DNA of 60,000 bases from Lineus longissimus (lineage: Eukaryota > Nemertea > Pilidiophora > Heteronemertea > Lineidae). The position numbers were made by a program, and so were the translations under genes. Shown in pieces: positions 38,623-50,700 of the stretch (its first letter is position 1; each line of letters opens with the position of its first letter). Under the pieces are notes generated by a model. That model made no database searches. It worked only from the letters and a program-made list of their open reading frames with translations, and was not told the origin of the DNA. The stretch is from positions 5,980,953-6,040,952 of the forward strand of contig NC_088324.1 in assembly GCF_910592395.1 (NCBI RefSeq), in the 5' to 3' direction.

Positions 38623-38660
38623 CCTTAAAAAGGAATGAGACTCGGCCTCATCCTCACTCA
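38623..38660 (+). promoter_or_regulatory. Possible core promoter of the protease gene
   Basis: A TATA-like ccttaaaaagg at 38623-38633 lies about 25-30 bases upstream of an initiator-like tcctcactca (38651-38660). That would give a 5' UTR of about 35 bases before ATG 38690. Consensus match only. Confidence 0.35.
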
Positions 38661-38689
38661 AAAGACCGACCTGACACACTGAAGACACC

Positions 38690-38750
38690 ATGAAGTCCGT
38701 GATTATCTGCGTGTGCGCCCTGTTGGCGGTCGTCGCCAGCAGATATATAG
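38690..38750 (+). CDS. Protease exon 1: signal peptide
   Basis: ATG at 38690 in ccatga context. It encodes 20 residues, almost all signal peptide with a Val/Ile/Ala/Leu core. The end is uncertain: ATAG|GCAAGC at 38751 (GC donor) and GAAG|GTGTTA at 38769 both give phase 1 and join exon 2. The second would add six residues (GKQFYE). Confidence 0.75.
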
Positions 38751-41700
38751 GCAAGCAATTTTATGAAGGTGTTAGTCATAGCCTGTTTTGGTAAAGTTCG
38801 CGTATTTGACTGCGATTTGAATCACATGTTCAATCACAGCGAAATGGGCGTCCGTGTCGATTTTAACAAAACTTATCTCTGACTATGTTGAACGATTGAC
38901 AGTTCATCCATGAATTCAAACCTGTCATGAGATTGAAGAAAATTGCCGAAATTCACAAAGGCGAAACTGAGTGGATAGAGCATTACAAATGACTCCAAGT
39001 TCGTCACAGCTTTCTCGGTTTTTGGCTCACCGTAGGGGAGTCGATAAAACACCGCAGTGTCCGTCGTCCGTCGTCGTCGCCGTATCCTGTTTCAAAAACA
39101 GTGGCACATTTCTAAACCGCTAGGGCTATGAACTTGAAAGTTTGTACACAGGACCCCCTCCCCAGGTCAGGTGACCTCTTGTCAATGAATTTCGGTCTGA
39201 TCGATCTGATTCTTGATTTGGCCACCAGGGGGCCAGAAGTGGAATCCTAAAAAGTGTGATATCTCTCTTGTGAGTGACTCGTTTTCAATAAAAAAAATAT
39301 GGTAGGTACTCCAAGCAACGATACATCACAAGACATACTGACTTTGATTTGATCTATGTACTATACATGTAGCATGTTTCTTAACCAGGATGAATTCCTA
39401 ACCACCAAATATCTATACGGTGAGCACAATGGGGCTGAGCCGTTTCATTCATCATTTGAACTTCTGATTGTTCTGTCCCTTTAAGATAGCGAGCGTGTAT
39501 TCATCAGAGATCTCGACCAAAGCGGGGAAGCTGATCCTCCGATCGTGACCTTGAAGATTGACCATCCAGGAAAGGAGAGAAGCTTGACCCTACGTCGCAG
39601 AGACAATTTCAACAAGAACGTCCCCGTGTTCATAACTGGTGAAGATGGAAAGCCAAGGAAGGAGCCGAGATCTCGTTCACTGGTAAGTAGACAACACAAC
39701 GTTCCATTGGTATGGCTTCTTTGTGCTGCAGCTGCGGTATAATGATATCTCGCAGCTGCAATGTGCCGTTGTACGGAGGGACCAAATATAGCCTGTTTTC
39801 TTTGCCTGAGAATGTCGACCTCCACTTGAAAAGTTCGTTGCTATAGGAATCAATGACCTATGATTACGATTCGACCTTCATTTTGAGCTCACCTCTGGGG
39901 AGCTTATACGATACCGTGGCGTCCGTCGTCGTCCGTCGGTCTCCGTCGTCTTCGTCCGTTAGCGGAGCACGTTTCGTCACCGCTAGGGCTAGATGGCTAA
40001 AACTTGGTGTGATGGTAGCTTTTGGCAATATGCCCAGATATATTTTCTTTTTGGCGAGATGACCTACTTCCTGGCCTCCAGGGGCCATCTTGGAAATTGA
40101 TTTTTTTTCCTTTTTGAAGCTAATGGTTGTACGTAGAGTGACGAAATTTTTATTACATATCACCCGGGTCTTTGATTTGACCTACTTTTCAAGGTCACAG
40201 AGGTCAAATTCACTAAATCACCGATAGGTGACACGTTTCGTTTCTATTTAAGCTAGACGGTTCTAAACTTGTGAGGGCATAATATCAAGGGACCCTCTAT
40301 TCTACCCCAAAATTTTGTCCCGCTCGGAATTCAAATAAGGCCGCCAGGCGGCCATCTTGAAAATTAAACAAAGTCGGATTGCAACTTAATTTCATGTGAT
40401 TGTATATATATGTACTCTCTACAACATCCCTGATTTTCAGTCAAATTAATCTACCAATATGGCCGCAATCCTTAAAATCCCCAAAATTAAACAAAGTCCT
40501 ATTACTCTGAAACTGATGATCGGATTGCAACCAAACTTCATGTGATTATGTATCTGTGAACTCTCGTGTTTTTTTTCAAGTTACCTTTGGAAAATTGAAA
40601 GAAAAACTCTCTTACGTGAAAGTGTATCCCAAGTGAATTCAGCTACACGTATCAAGTTCCGAATGCAATGTTCCAAAAAAAGGGCAGCAGGAAGTTGAAT
40701 TTCGTTAGCAATGCATTTATATTAGTAATTAGCCAAATTGAGTGGCATCTTTTAAAATCCTTTGTGTTTTTTGCTTATCAAACATACAACTAGCTATTCT
40801 GATGGAATTGAAACTTCGTGATACCTGGCAGTAACTGAATATTTGAGTCACGATGCCCCGCCTATTTTGGTACCATAATCCGGCACCTTCTAGGCGCATG
40901 GTTTCCCGCTTTGCCGCGTTGATTGACACTGCCTTTTATCAGAGTCTTTCAAATAAAGAGTCGAGCAGGCAACTAGAGAACGTATGGCCACCTACCTAGG
41001 CCCCAAAAGATGCGCGTTGGGAGAGAGCTCTCTCGGGTCACGCTTTGACTCATGAAGCCAATCCGCACAACTGGAATTAAAACAAATTTTCGATCAGCTG
41101 AACATGGCCATTTTAAAGCAAATACCAGCTTCGAATACATAGATTTCTGTAAAACAATTTAGTGTCAAAGACAACATTGATATGAAAAGCGATATGTTTC
41201 GACGTTTACATTTCGACAGTTTTGAGATTAAGTGATGGCACTGATTTGAGAATAATTTTTGAAATGCGTTTTTCTACTCCACATTATCACATATCTTTGT
41301 GGTTAGCAGTTATAAAGTATGATGTCCCGAGCTAAATGGACATCCAGGGGCATCGTATGGTTCCATTTTTCTCATCTAATGGAATATTCATATCTTATAA
41401 ATTTTGACCTACTACACAACCAGTTTTATAGCAGGTTTAATATCGCGTTCTCCGGCACGGTTTAAAAAACGAAAAATGTATGAAAAAAACAATGACTCGA
41501 CCTTTGTGGCCAAACGTTTACATGTTTAGAAATCACATGTTTGAGCGCATGGTGTGAGGTATCGCCTTTTCAAATATTGTTGAACACACCATTTGGCTTA
41601 AACCCTTACATGCATTTATCATGTGTACATTTTGATTCATCTCATTCGTTAAGATACAACTGTATACAGTGTAGGGCAACAATTTATATTGTATGTATTT

Positions 41701-44700
41701 GCTTCCCGATAAATCATTAGGAAGTGACTATTTGGCAAGCCTGGCTTACCAAACAGCGCCTTTTTCTGCCCTAGATGGAGAGCCGAACTCATGCATATTC
41801 AACCATCCAGGAGCACATTATCATTCGTGGCAACACGGTCAGCAACACCGGCGTTACAGTGAAACGCCTTTAGAAATGCACACTAATGCATTTAAAGGGA
41901 ATGGCCCGCCAAAAAATGGGGAGTTTTGAACGGCCCGGTCAAAACCTTAGGCGGGAATAAGGTTTCATTGATAAATATAAGGAGTTTCAAGGCCCCCAAA
42001 TCACTTGTAAGGTTCAATAGATACTGGCCTTTCATTGGTTTACCGTCTGCGTATCATTTACATACTCTCATTTTGAAAAATATGACAATATTTACGATCA
42101 CGTTATTGATTTTTGCAACATTTTCGGTAACGCGCCCCTTGCGGATCTGTAAGGTACCATTCGGATGCTTGAAAAATGCTTGTCTCGTCGATTCGCTCGC
42201 GGATAAACGCATCAGGTTGACTGCAGCAACTTTTAATTGTTGGAGACAGAGAAGGAAGGAATATGATTATCAGTTTGATGAAAACTTTGCAAAGTTTCTT
42301 CTTGGGACTCGAAATCCATACTACTATTCTCTCCATTTTCCATTTTCTCCTCTCTCCAACTCACTACTATCGCTATTGACTGCGTAACATACACTAACAT
42401 TCTTTCGCTATCATTGCTAACTTCATTTACTAGAACACTGGCCTCTTTGTAGCCGATTATGTAACCCATAGTGGAAACACCTGACAGCGCCGCCCGGCAT
42501 GATCCACGTGTATGGCTGGCGGGAGTGGACAAATATCTGAATTAAGGGTCGGGATAAATCAGATTTATACCACGACTATATTCATAATAGTAGACAGCCA
42601 ATCAGACCCCCGCATTTCATGAATTATGGTGACCATTAAATCTGAATTATACCACGACATAAATGAATCAACCCACGACTATAATCGTTTTAGACCCACG
42701 ACTATATTCGTAATAGCAGACAGCCAATCAGAGAGCCGAATTTATGGACGGAAGTGCGATTTATGGACGCCGGAAGTGCGATATATGGACGCCGGAAGTG
42801 CTATTTATGGACGCCGGATATTAGAATGTTGGACGACCTAATTCATGAAATGCGGGGTTCTGATTGGCTGTCTGCTATTACGAATATAGTCGTGTATGGC
42901 TGGCGGGAGTGGACAAATATCTGAATTAAGGGTCGGGATAAATCGGATTTATACCACGACTATATTCATAATAGTAGACAGCCAATCAGACCCCCGCATT
43001 TCATGAATTATGGTGACCATTAAATCTGAATTATACCACGACATAAATGAATCAACCCACGACTATAATCGTTTTAGACCCACGACTATGGCTGGCGCGA
43101 GTGGACAAATATCTGAATTAAGGGTCGGGATAAATCAGATTTATACCACGACTATATTCATAATAGTAGACAGCCAATCAGACCCCCACATTTCATGAAT
43201 TATGGTGACCATTAAATCTGAATTATACCACGACATAAATGAATCAACCCACGACTATAATCGTTTTAGACCCACGACTATATTCGTAATAGCAGACAGC
43301 CAATCAGAGAGCCGAATTTATGGACGGAAGTGCGATTTATGGACGCCGGAAGTGCGATATATGGACGCCATAAATAGCACTTCCGGCGAATTATTATAAC
43401 GAACGATTATAGTCGTGGGTTGATTCATTTATGTCGTGGTATAATTCAGATTTAATGGTCACCATAATTCATGAAATTCGGCTCTCTGATTGGCTGTCTG
43501 CTATTATGAATATAGTCGTGGTATAAATCTGATTTATCCCGACCCTTAATTCAGATATTTGTCCACTCCCGCCAGCCATACACGACTATATTCGTAATAG
43601 CAGACAGCCAATCAGAACCCCGCATTTCATGAATTAGGTCGTCCAACATTCTAATATCCGGCGTCCATAAATAGCACTTCCGGCGTCCATATATCGCACT
43701 TCCGGCGTCCATAAATCGCACTTCCGTCCATAAATTCGGCTCTCTGATTGGCTGTCTGCTATTACGAATATAGTCGTGGGTCTAAAACGATTATAGTCGT
43801 GGGTTGATTCATTTATGTCGTGGTATAATTCAGATTTAATGGTCACCATAATTCATGAAATGCGGGGGTCTGATTGGCTGTCTACTATTATGAATATAGT
43901 CGTGGTATAAATCTGATTTATCCCGACCCTTAATTCAGATATTTGTCCACTCCCGCCAGCCATACACGTGCTACTGGCATACACATAGTAGTAAATAAGG
44001 TTGTAAAAATATGCAAATGAGATGCCGTATATGGAAACCATGACGTCACTAAGCAGTTCTTATTTCTGCTACGGGTGGCGCTGTTGCTTGCCTCTGGAGG
44101 CGCTATTCAACCTCTTTAACATGCATATCAGTTAAATCACGTTTATGACTTTTTTGTAAATCCATACAGTCATGTACATGTACATGCTTCTTCATGGATT
44201 ATTGACCAAAACCCGAGTTTAGTAACAGAAATTGAATCGAGAGCGGGAAGTCGGCCATTGTTAAATACTAGCATATACCCATGGAGCGGGCAAAGTTGAA
44301 ATGTAATACCTTAGTTAAATGGGCACGATGATTGAACTACATTAAAGATCTAACGTTACTGAAGTTTTATTAAAGGTTAAACACGAAATGAACTGCATTT
44401 AGGGACTTATTGCTGCTATCTACATGCAACCCCCAATAGATTGATTGGAGTACGCTATTTTGCACAATGCATTGAGACCAGTGACAGCAGGTCCTGTTCC
44501 AAATAAGGCCCTCACATATTAGGCATATCACCTACCCACTCCGGTACCCAATGCCACTGTCGGACCAAAGCCTGGTGCATGGAGAGATGCAGAACGCAAT
44601 TCAAACTGACAACATCAGTCAGTAAAGAATAAATCAAAGAGCAGGCGCTGGCCACTGTACATATTTTGTCCATCCTGTTATAACTGTTTATTGATGCCCA

Positions 44701-47700
44701 CTGCATGTTCCGGCAGGCCACTCTGCAGAATTTGCCTTATCACTCAGGACAGTGTTTCTCGAATAGAACTAAAATAGAACAGGCTAATTATTAATCTCCC
44801 TGCTAATAACCTGCACCATGGACCAGGTCGTATAGCACTACATACGTGCTGGAAGCTAATACTGATGTGGCAGGGAGAATATGTGTGAAGTTTGTGTATG
44901 CTTTTGAGAATGAGCGGAGCTCTCCAGTCGACGTGCTCTCTGAAAAGTTGTTATTTATTCCAAAACCACCAAGATATTCGACGTATGACACCCTCAGTGA
45001 CACTCTTACTTATGATCCACACCTACGAAGCCAAAAGTTGCAAGAATTCGACGCATTTTCGAGGCCCAATTTTGAAACAAAAATCGCCTCCTATTCAGCG
45101 GCCACAACGCGCATTATAGTATAGATGCGCATATAAATTCGAATATGACGTCACTGCTCTCTGATTGGCCAAAATGTTGTAACCTCTCCGGCTCGCCAAA
45201 GAGGGTAGTATTTTTGCCCTGTTTGGCAAGCCCGGCTTGCCGAACAGAGTTGATTTTTAGTGCTGTTTGGCAAGCGGCTCTCCAAGCAGGGCTTTTATGT
45301 ACTTATGTCTATGATTTTAGGGTACAGCTTACCACGACGCAGAAAACGGAGCGGCCTTTCTCATATCAAGTGATCTCACTGGAAGTGGCGTTTACAGAAG
45401 GAGTGTGGTAAGTATAGATGTCTTGCCTTGATGGAGAAATGGCCAGCCATTGCAATTCGAGTCGCCTAGGGCGGATTCTATACAGTGGCACAGCGGTCGC
45501 TACTGATGGCGACAGGCGATTCTGGTTCGGTTGTGGATGTGAAAGGAAACTTAGTCCCAACTTAGTCGTAGCCCCATTGTTTGATTATTGATAATGGCTT
45601 TATAGCAGGAGGCAAAATAACGGCTTTCGGTTATTTCTAGTTGTAGTATTTGTAATTCTGTCCTTAGACTAAGACTGCACACTAGTTGTTTACGTCTACA
45701 TATGCATGGTCTAGACCTTTCGTGGACACCATGAATTACTATTTTAATGTTTCCTTCTGCCAATAGAGGGGTATGCTTCATGATGGCGACTACACCATCC
45801 ACCTCGAGCCCAGCCAGGAGATCACCACGGACAGGAAACGTAATGTTGATGGGGGTGTACCACACTTGATGGTCAGAAAGAGGAATGAAAAGATTGACTT
45901 TGGAAATGGTAAGTTGTAACTTACTGCATAGAAAGCGCCACATATTCGCGCCTTTTTACCAATTGCGATTCCTGGAAATATCTGATTTTTCATGATTGTC
46001 ATTTTGGCGGAAAACACAGAATTTCTTTTCATTTCGTTGACCACTCTAATAAACTTACAACCCACGATGGGGGTGCATACTGCTGGCGTAGCAACCCGAA
46101 GTTTCAATTGATTGCACTGAACATTATACTACTGTACGCGACGACGCACAATTTTCCATTTATTTCACGAACCCCTGCTCCTGATGCCAAAATGGTGAAA
46201 CTGTAGAAGGCTAATGCACCAGCATTCGTAAAGGACAGGTCCCTCTCCGAATTCGTGTCCCCTAACTCCTAATCCGTTAATCAATCATTTCCCCTCCTCA
46301 GATGCTCTTCCTAGCCATGGCAACTGGACGACAATGAGCAAGAGAGCTGAGCCACCGATCATCGTGTCGAAAAGAGATGGCTGTAAGACAGCATACGGCG
46401 CTGAATTGATGTTCTTCTGCGACTACAAGTGCTATAAGAAGTGAGTAGACAGCAGTCAGGTGGAAAGCTAGCCATTACACTGAATGAGATTGAAGCGATT
46501 TCACACAACGAGCGCGCGAATGCCATTTTTTGCATCGTCTTGGGTGCGGCGTGAAGTGACTCGGCAACAAAGCACTGCCGCGTGGACCAACTGTAAATGT
46601 CGTAAAGGTTTGAATATACATACCTTCGGCCGTGGGCCAGGTTTTTGAATTCGTGACAACATTTCATTGTCATCGTGATATGTCAGGTGCTTCTTTCACA
46701 CGAAACAAAATCTCCAGCTAATACTAGGCATCATGAGATCAGGTTTTTTTTACTCCATCGTCATTACACAAATATATCGACTGGCGGAGTATATTGAAAA
46801 CCACTGGTTATGTCAGGACGGCTAATATGGTGAAGGAAAGGCAAGACGGTCTCTCTAAAAATTGTGTATTTTAAAGATTTATTCCTTTAGCTAAAAGTGC
46901 GTGTGTAATCTCACGTGATTAGAGTTTTTGTATTTTAGCCACAACCAGAATATAACCGAAATTAGAGAGCACTTCAGCTACGTCATAAATGGAGTAAGTT
47001 GACATGCATTTCCTCTCATTCAATGATAAAACCAATGGATTTGTGATCAGGTCGTAAATAAGATTAACATCCTTGTACAGCGTCCACATTCTTTTTTTTT
47101 AAATTCTTTTTCTTACATATCGAAGACGTTTGAAAAAATAAAAAAAATCGGTCTGGTGCGGCCTTATTTTTGACCTGCAACCGTGTGTTACGTGTTGACA
47201 AAGTAGCCCACGAGTTCTACGTGGCAGGACATATTTTGTGCCTCTGGTATGACAGTCCGCACATGTTTATTATTTATTTTCCATCAGATATGAATAATTC
47301 TTTGAAGGATGAAATGAACTTACGATATCTTCCTTTTTCACCACTCAAAATTCATCGAGTGTTCTGTTGAGCATGTTCCTGCTGGTAAAAATATCGTTGT
47401 TGATTTTTGTTCGCAGATGGACCTCCGTTACGCAAACATTGAAGATTCTTCCTTCTCCATCTACGTTCGACTGGTTGCTTTGCAAATCAGTGCAGTAAGT
47501 AAATAATCAGCAATCGAGTAGTCATTATTCAGAAATTCAGTAGAGTAATTTCTGATTTGAAACTCTGAATTTCTGAATCTCAGGTCAAGAACTATAAGTC
47601 CTATATGTATGGTGCTGAGCCCCCTTAAGGCCTAGTGTTCATACACGGTAAACATGAGATTCACCCGTCCCGCGACATATTTCCGAAAATTTCAGCAATT

Positions 47701-50700
47701 TTACAAAGAGTATAAAGTAGATAAGACTACCTCAGAACCACCCAAAGCATCGCTAGAACGAGGCTTATATATTCGAGGAGAAATACTGACATTTCTTTCT
47801 ATGCCGATTCTTCGATACTGTGGATCTATAATACCGTGTCGACAACAACACACAACGCCGATTTTTACATGGGCATGAAATCTCCCGGCCATAAGGCCTA
47901 TTTTTGCGAGTAGTGCCAGCTTCTAATAGAATGGACCATAGTCAGTGACAAAACCTATCCATGCATGGCGTTTATGAGATTTTCTTGATCTTCAGTTTCC
48001 CGACAACTGGACGCACCCTATCGCCAGCGATGGAGTTGTGGATGTTTACTCAGTACTGAGCATTTTCACGAAATGGTACAACTCGGCAAAGTCCTCTCTC
48101 CCCGACCATGACCATGCCATGCTCATGACCGCGTAAGTCTTTCAGTTCAGAGGCCTAATCCACTTTCGACCCCCTGACAAATGGAGTGGTGCGTGACGTC
48201 ACTTCGGAGACCTTTGGATATTATCTTCTCCTCTCCAACCTGGGTCTACTTGATTAGCAATTCAAAATGGCTGCACCGTAACCCCTGGTAACACCCTTAA
48301 ACCACATGCAGCGTCACCACCGAATTTTCTGCCCGCGTGATATGAAAATAAAAATCTCAAACGGACCTTTTGACCTATTGATATATTCATCTAGCTTTGG
48401 CAGCGTTCCACCACTATCACAATTTAAACAAATCTGAAAACGTTATTCTGATATATTCGTTGTGACATACCATCGCGTAATTTCATGATATTTATCATAT
48501 ACCCTAAATGTACTTAACTGTCAGACATGCTGTGAAAAACATCATGATTTGCCACAAAAAGTAAGAACAAACTTCTTCAAAATCATGACGTCACAAGCGC
48601 CGAACCCGGTGATGACGCCACCATGCTTAGCAACGGTACGCAACAGTTAGCAACGGTGCCGTCAAGACCGGGATCACCACACAATCCCCTTCAAAAATTG
48701 GTCACAGTTACTCTGACGATCAAATTCTACAGCAAAATAAACGTGGTAGCGACCAAAATGGTTGAAATGGCACTGGTTAATAGCATCTTAAACATTCGGT
48801 CTCGAGCTTTCTTAGGCCGGAGAAAACTCGTGCAATCTGGCGACCCGGATCACACACTCGAGCAGTATTCTTATTATACCTTGGGCGATGTTGGAATTTG
48901 GAATCGTTCAACACCCATGATGGCAACTTTGACCAATTGCCATAACGAGATTACTGCTGTCATTAAGACGATATCAATATTGTAATATATATAGTAACTT
49001 TCAATAATACCGCTATAACCTTATCAGAGAATTGTGTTCGCCTTGGAGAGCTAACACTGTCACCATAACAGTGCGTTTTATTTTGAAGGTACAAAATGGC
49101 TGACGGAATTTTAGGTAAGAAACGTATCTAGGTTTTCTAAGACCTAACACCCCAGGGCGCTCTGGCTTTGGCACTGCACATCTGTCGTGCCTGTGATAAG
49201 GAAGTCTCACACTCTCCCATCTTCGTAAGTGGTCGATTTTTTTTCGCAACCATTTGGGCCTAGGGCCCCGCACTCACTTCAGAGTGCATTATCAATAGGT
49301 TTCAGCTCCATGAAGCTTTCATCAGTGCACCCACCCCCTGTGGATTTCATGTTCCCAAGGTAAGTATACGTACATTGCCACGTCATTGAAATACTATTTC
49401 CCTCCGTATACTTATTTCCTTTACTGTCCAGCTGTTTCAACCCCCCCCCCCCCCCCGGTTTCACGTGTCTTCTTTAGGCACACAGGTTAAACGTTTAACC
49501 ATCTTGACCTACTTTTTGCCAACTGCTTGGCTCAGACCGCCCTTCAGCAGGCTATACTGCCTGGATGGACCGACAAAGATCTACTCTAGGTCAATCAAGG
49601 GGAGAAATTGACTCCTTGCGGTCCCGCTATCAGGATACCTCTGTATATCCAACCGTATTTCTTTGTCGCCACATGCATCTGATGAGTCTCTCTTGTCGAA
49701 ACCGCATTTCCTGCACCTTCATGACCTATCAGGCATACATGGTTGCTTCATACCATCAGTGCACGGTGCCCAGTAGCCAAAATCCTTCATTTTGGTTGTA
49801 TCTTGTTGCCATGAGCAACAGAGCATGCAGGCTCAAGCTACGATGTCACTGATGACGTCACAAGGTTGCCATGACGTCATCATGATGTCATGACGTCGGG
49901 TCAACAATCACAGCTGTCAGACAGTCCCTGAATGATCTCTTCATTCAGTTGCGGTCATGCAGGCGCAGTGGACGCCAAATTGCCACGTCAACATCATAGG
50001 TTTTCTAAGTTTGGCGAACTTTGAATTATTTCGTACTTGAAAGTTTCTGGGTCTTCTGGGTTTGGCAGACTTGGAATTTTTTTACACTTACATGTTTTTT
50101 AGGTTTGGCGAACTTAGAATTTATTTGTACTTATATGTTTTTCTAGGTTTGGCGAACTTAGAATCTATTTGTACTTACATGTTTTCTATAGGTGTGGCGT
50201 ATAAGGAATGTATCTGCACATCATGGGCTACATCAGTCGTCACGGAGAATTTGGATCTGACGAGGGTCATCGGAGTGGCTACACATGAACTCGGTCACAA
50301 GTAAGTAGTCTTCGGTTTAACGAACTCATTATCTCAGTGGTTCCACATGGATGAACTCGGCCTCAAGTAACACATAATATTCAAACATTATTCTCTCATC
50401 ATTGGTTTCCATCTTGTGACGTAAACTCAACATTATAGTGCGCACAATGGTGTGTCATAGTACTCACCGAATGAGTAAAAATTACCGACAAAACGTTCGT
50501 TTTCAGTCACCAAGCATCATGTAAAATTTGCATTTATCAAAAGTGTACACGCATTTCCAATTTCTTTGTCAGTATCGGTGCAGGACACGATTCTTCAGAT
50601 AACAACTGTAGCACAGGAGACCGTTACATCATGGCGCCTTCACTCGGCAGGTTAAGCGCGGACGACACTTACAAGAACCCGTACCGTTTCTCCTCCTGCT

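Larger units (their letters stand above)
40581..45320 (+). other. Protease intron 2, remainder
   Basis: Outside the repeats listed, 40581-41718, 41807-42504 and 43971-45186 contain no exon I can support. The open frame at 41926-42387 has no domain. The phase 0-0 join of exons 2 and 3 needs nothing between. Confidence 0.45.

Noticed and set aside
42626-43849. Identical 71-codon ORFs at 42626-42841 (+) and 43634-43849 (-), largely repeated at 43202-43399 (+)
   Set aside because: The identity comes from direct and inverted duplication within a palindromic non-coding element, not from a conserved protein.
50062-50191. Coding use of the upstream half of the 50062-50304 open frame
   Set aside because: It reads through intronic tandem copies of the exon start. 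The standard exon begins at 50192; alternative use is listed as a finding, not as an annotation.
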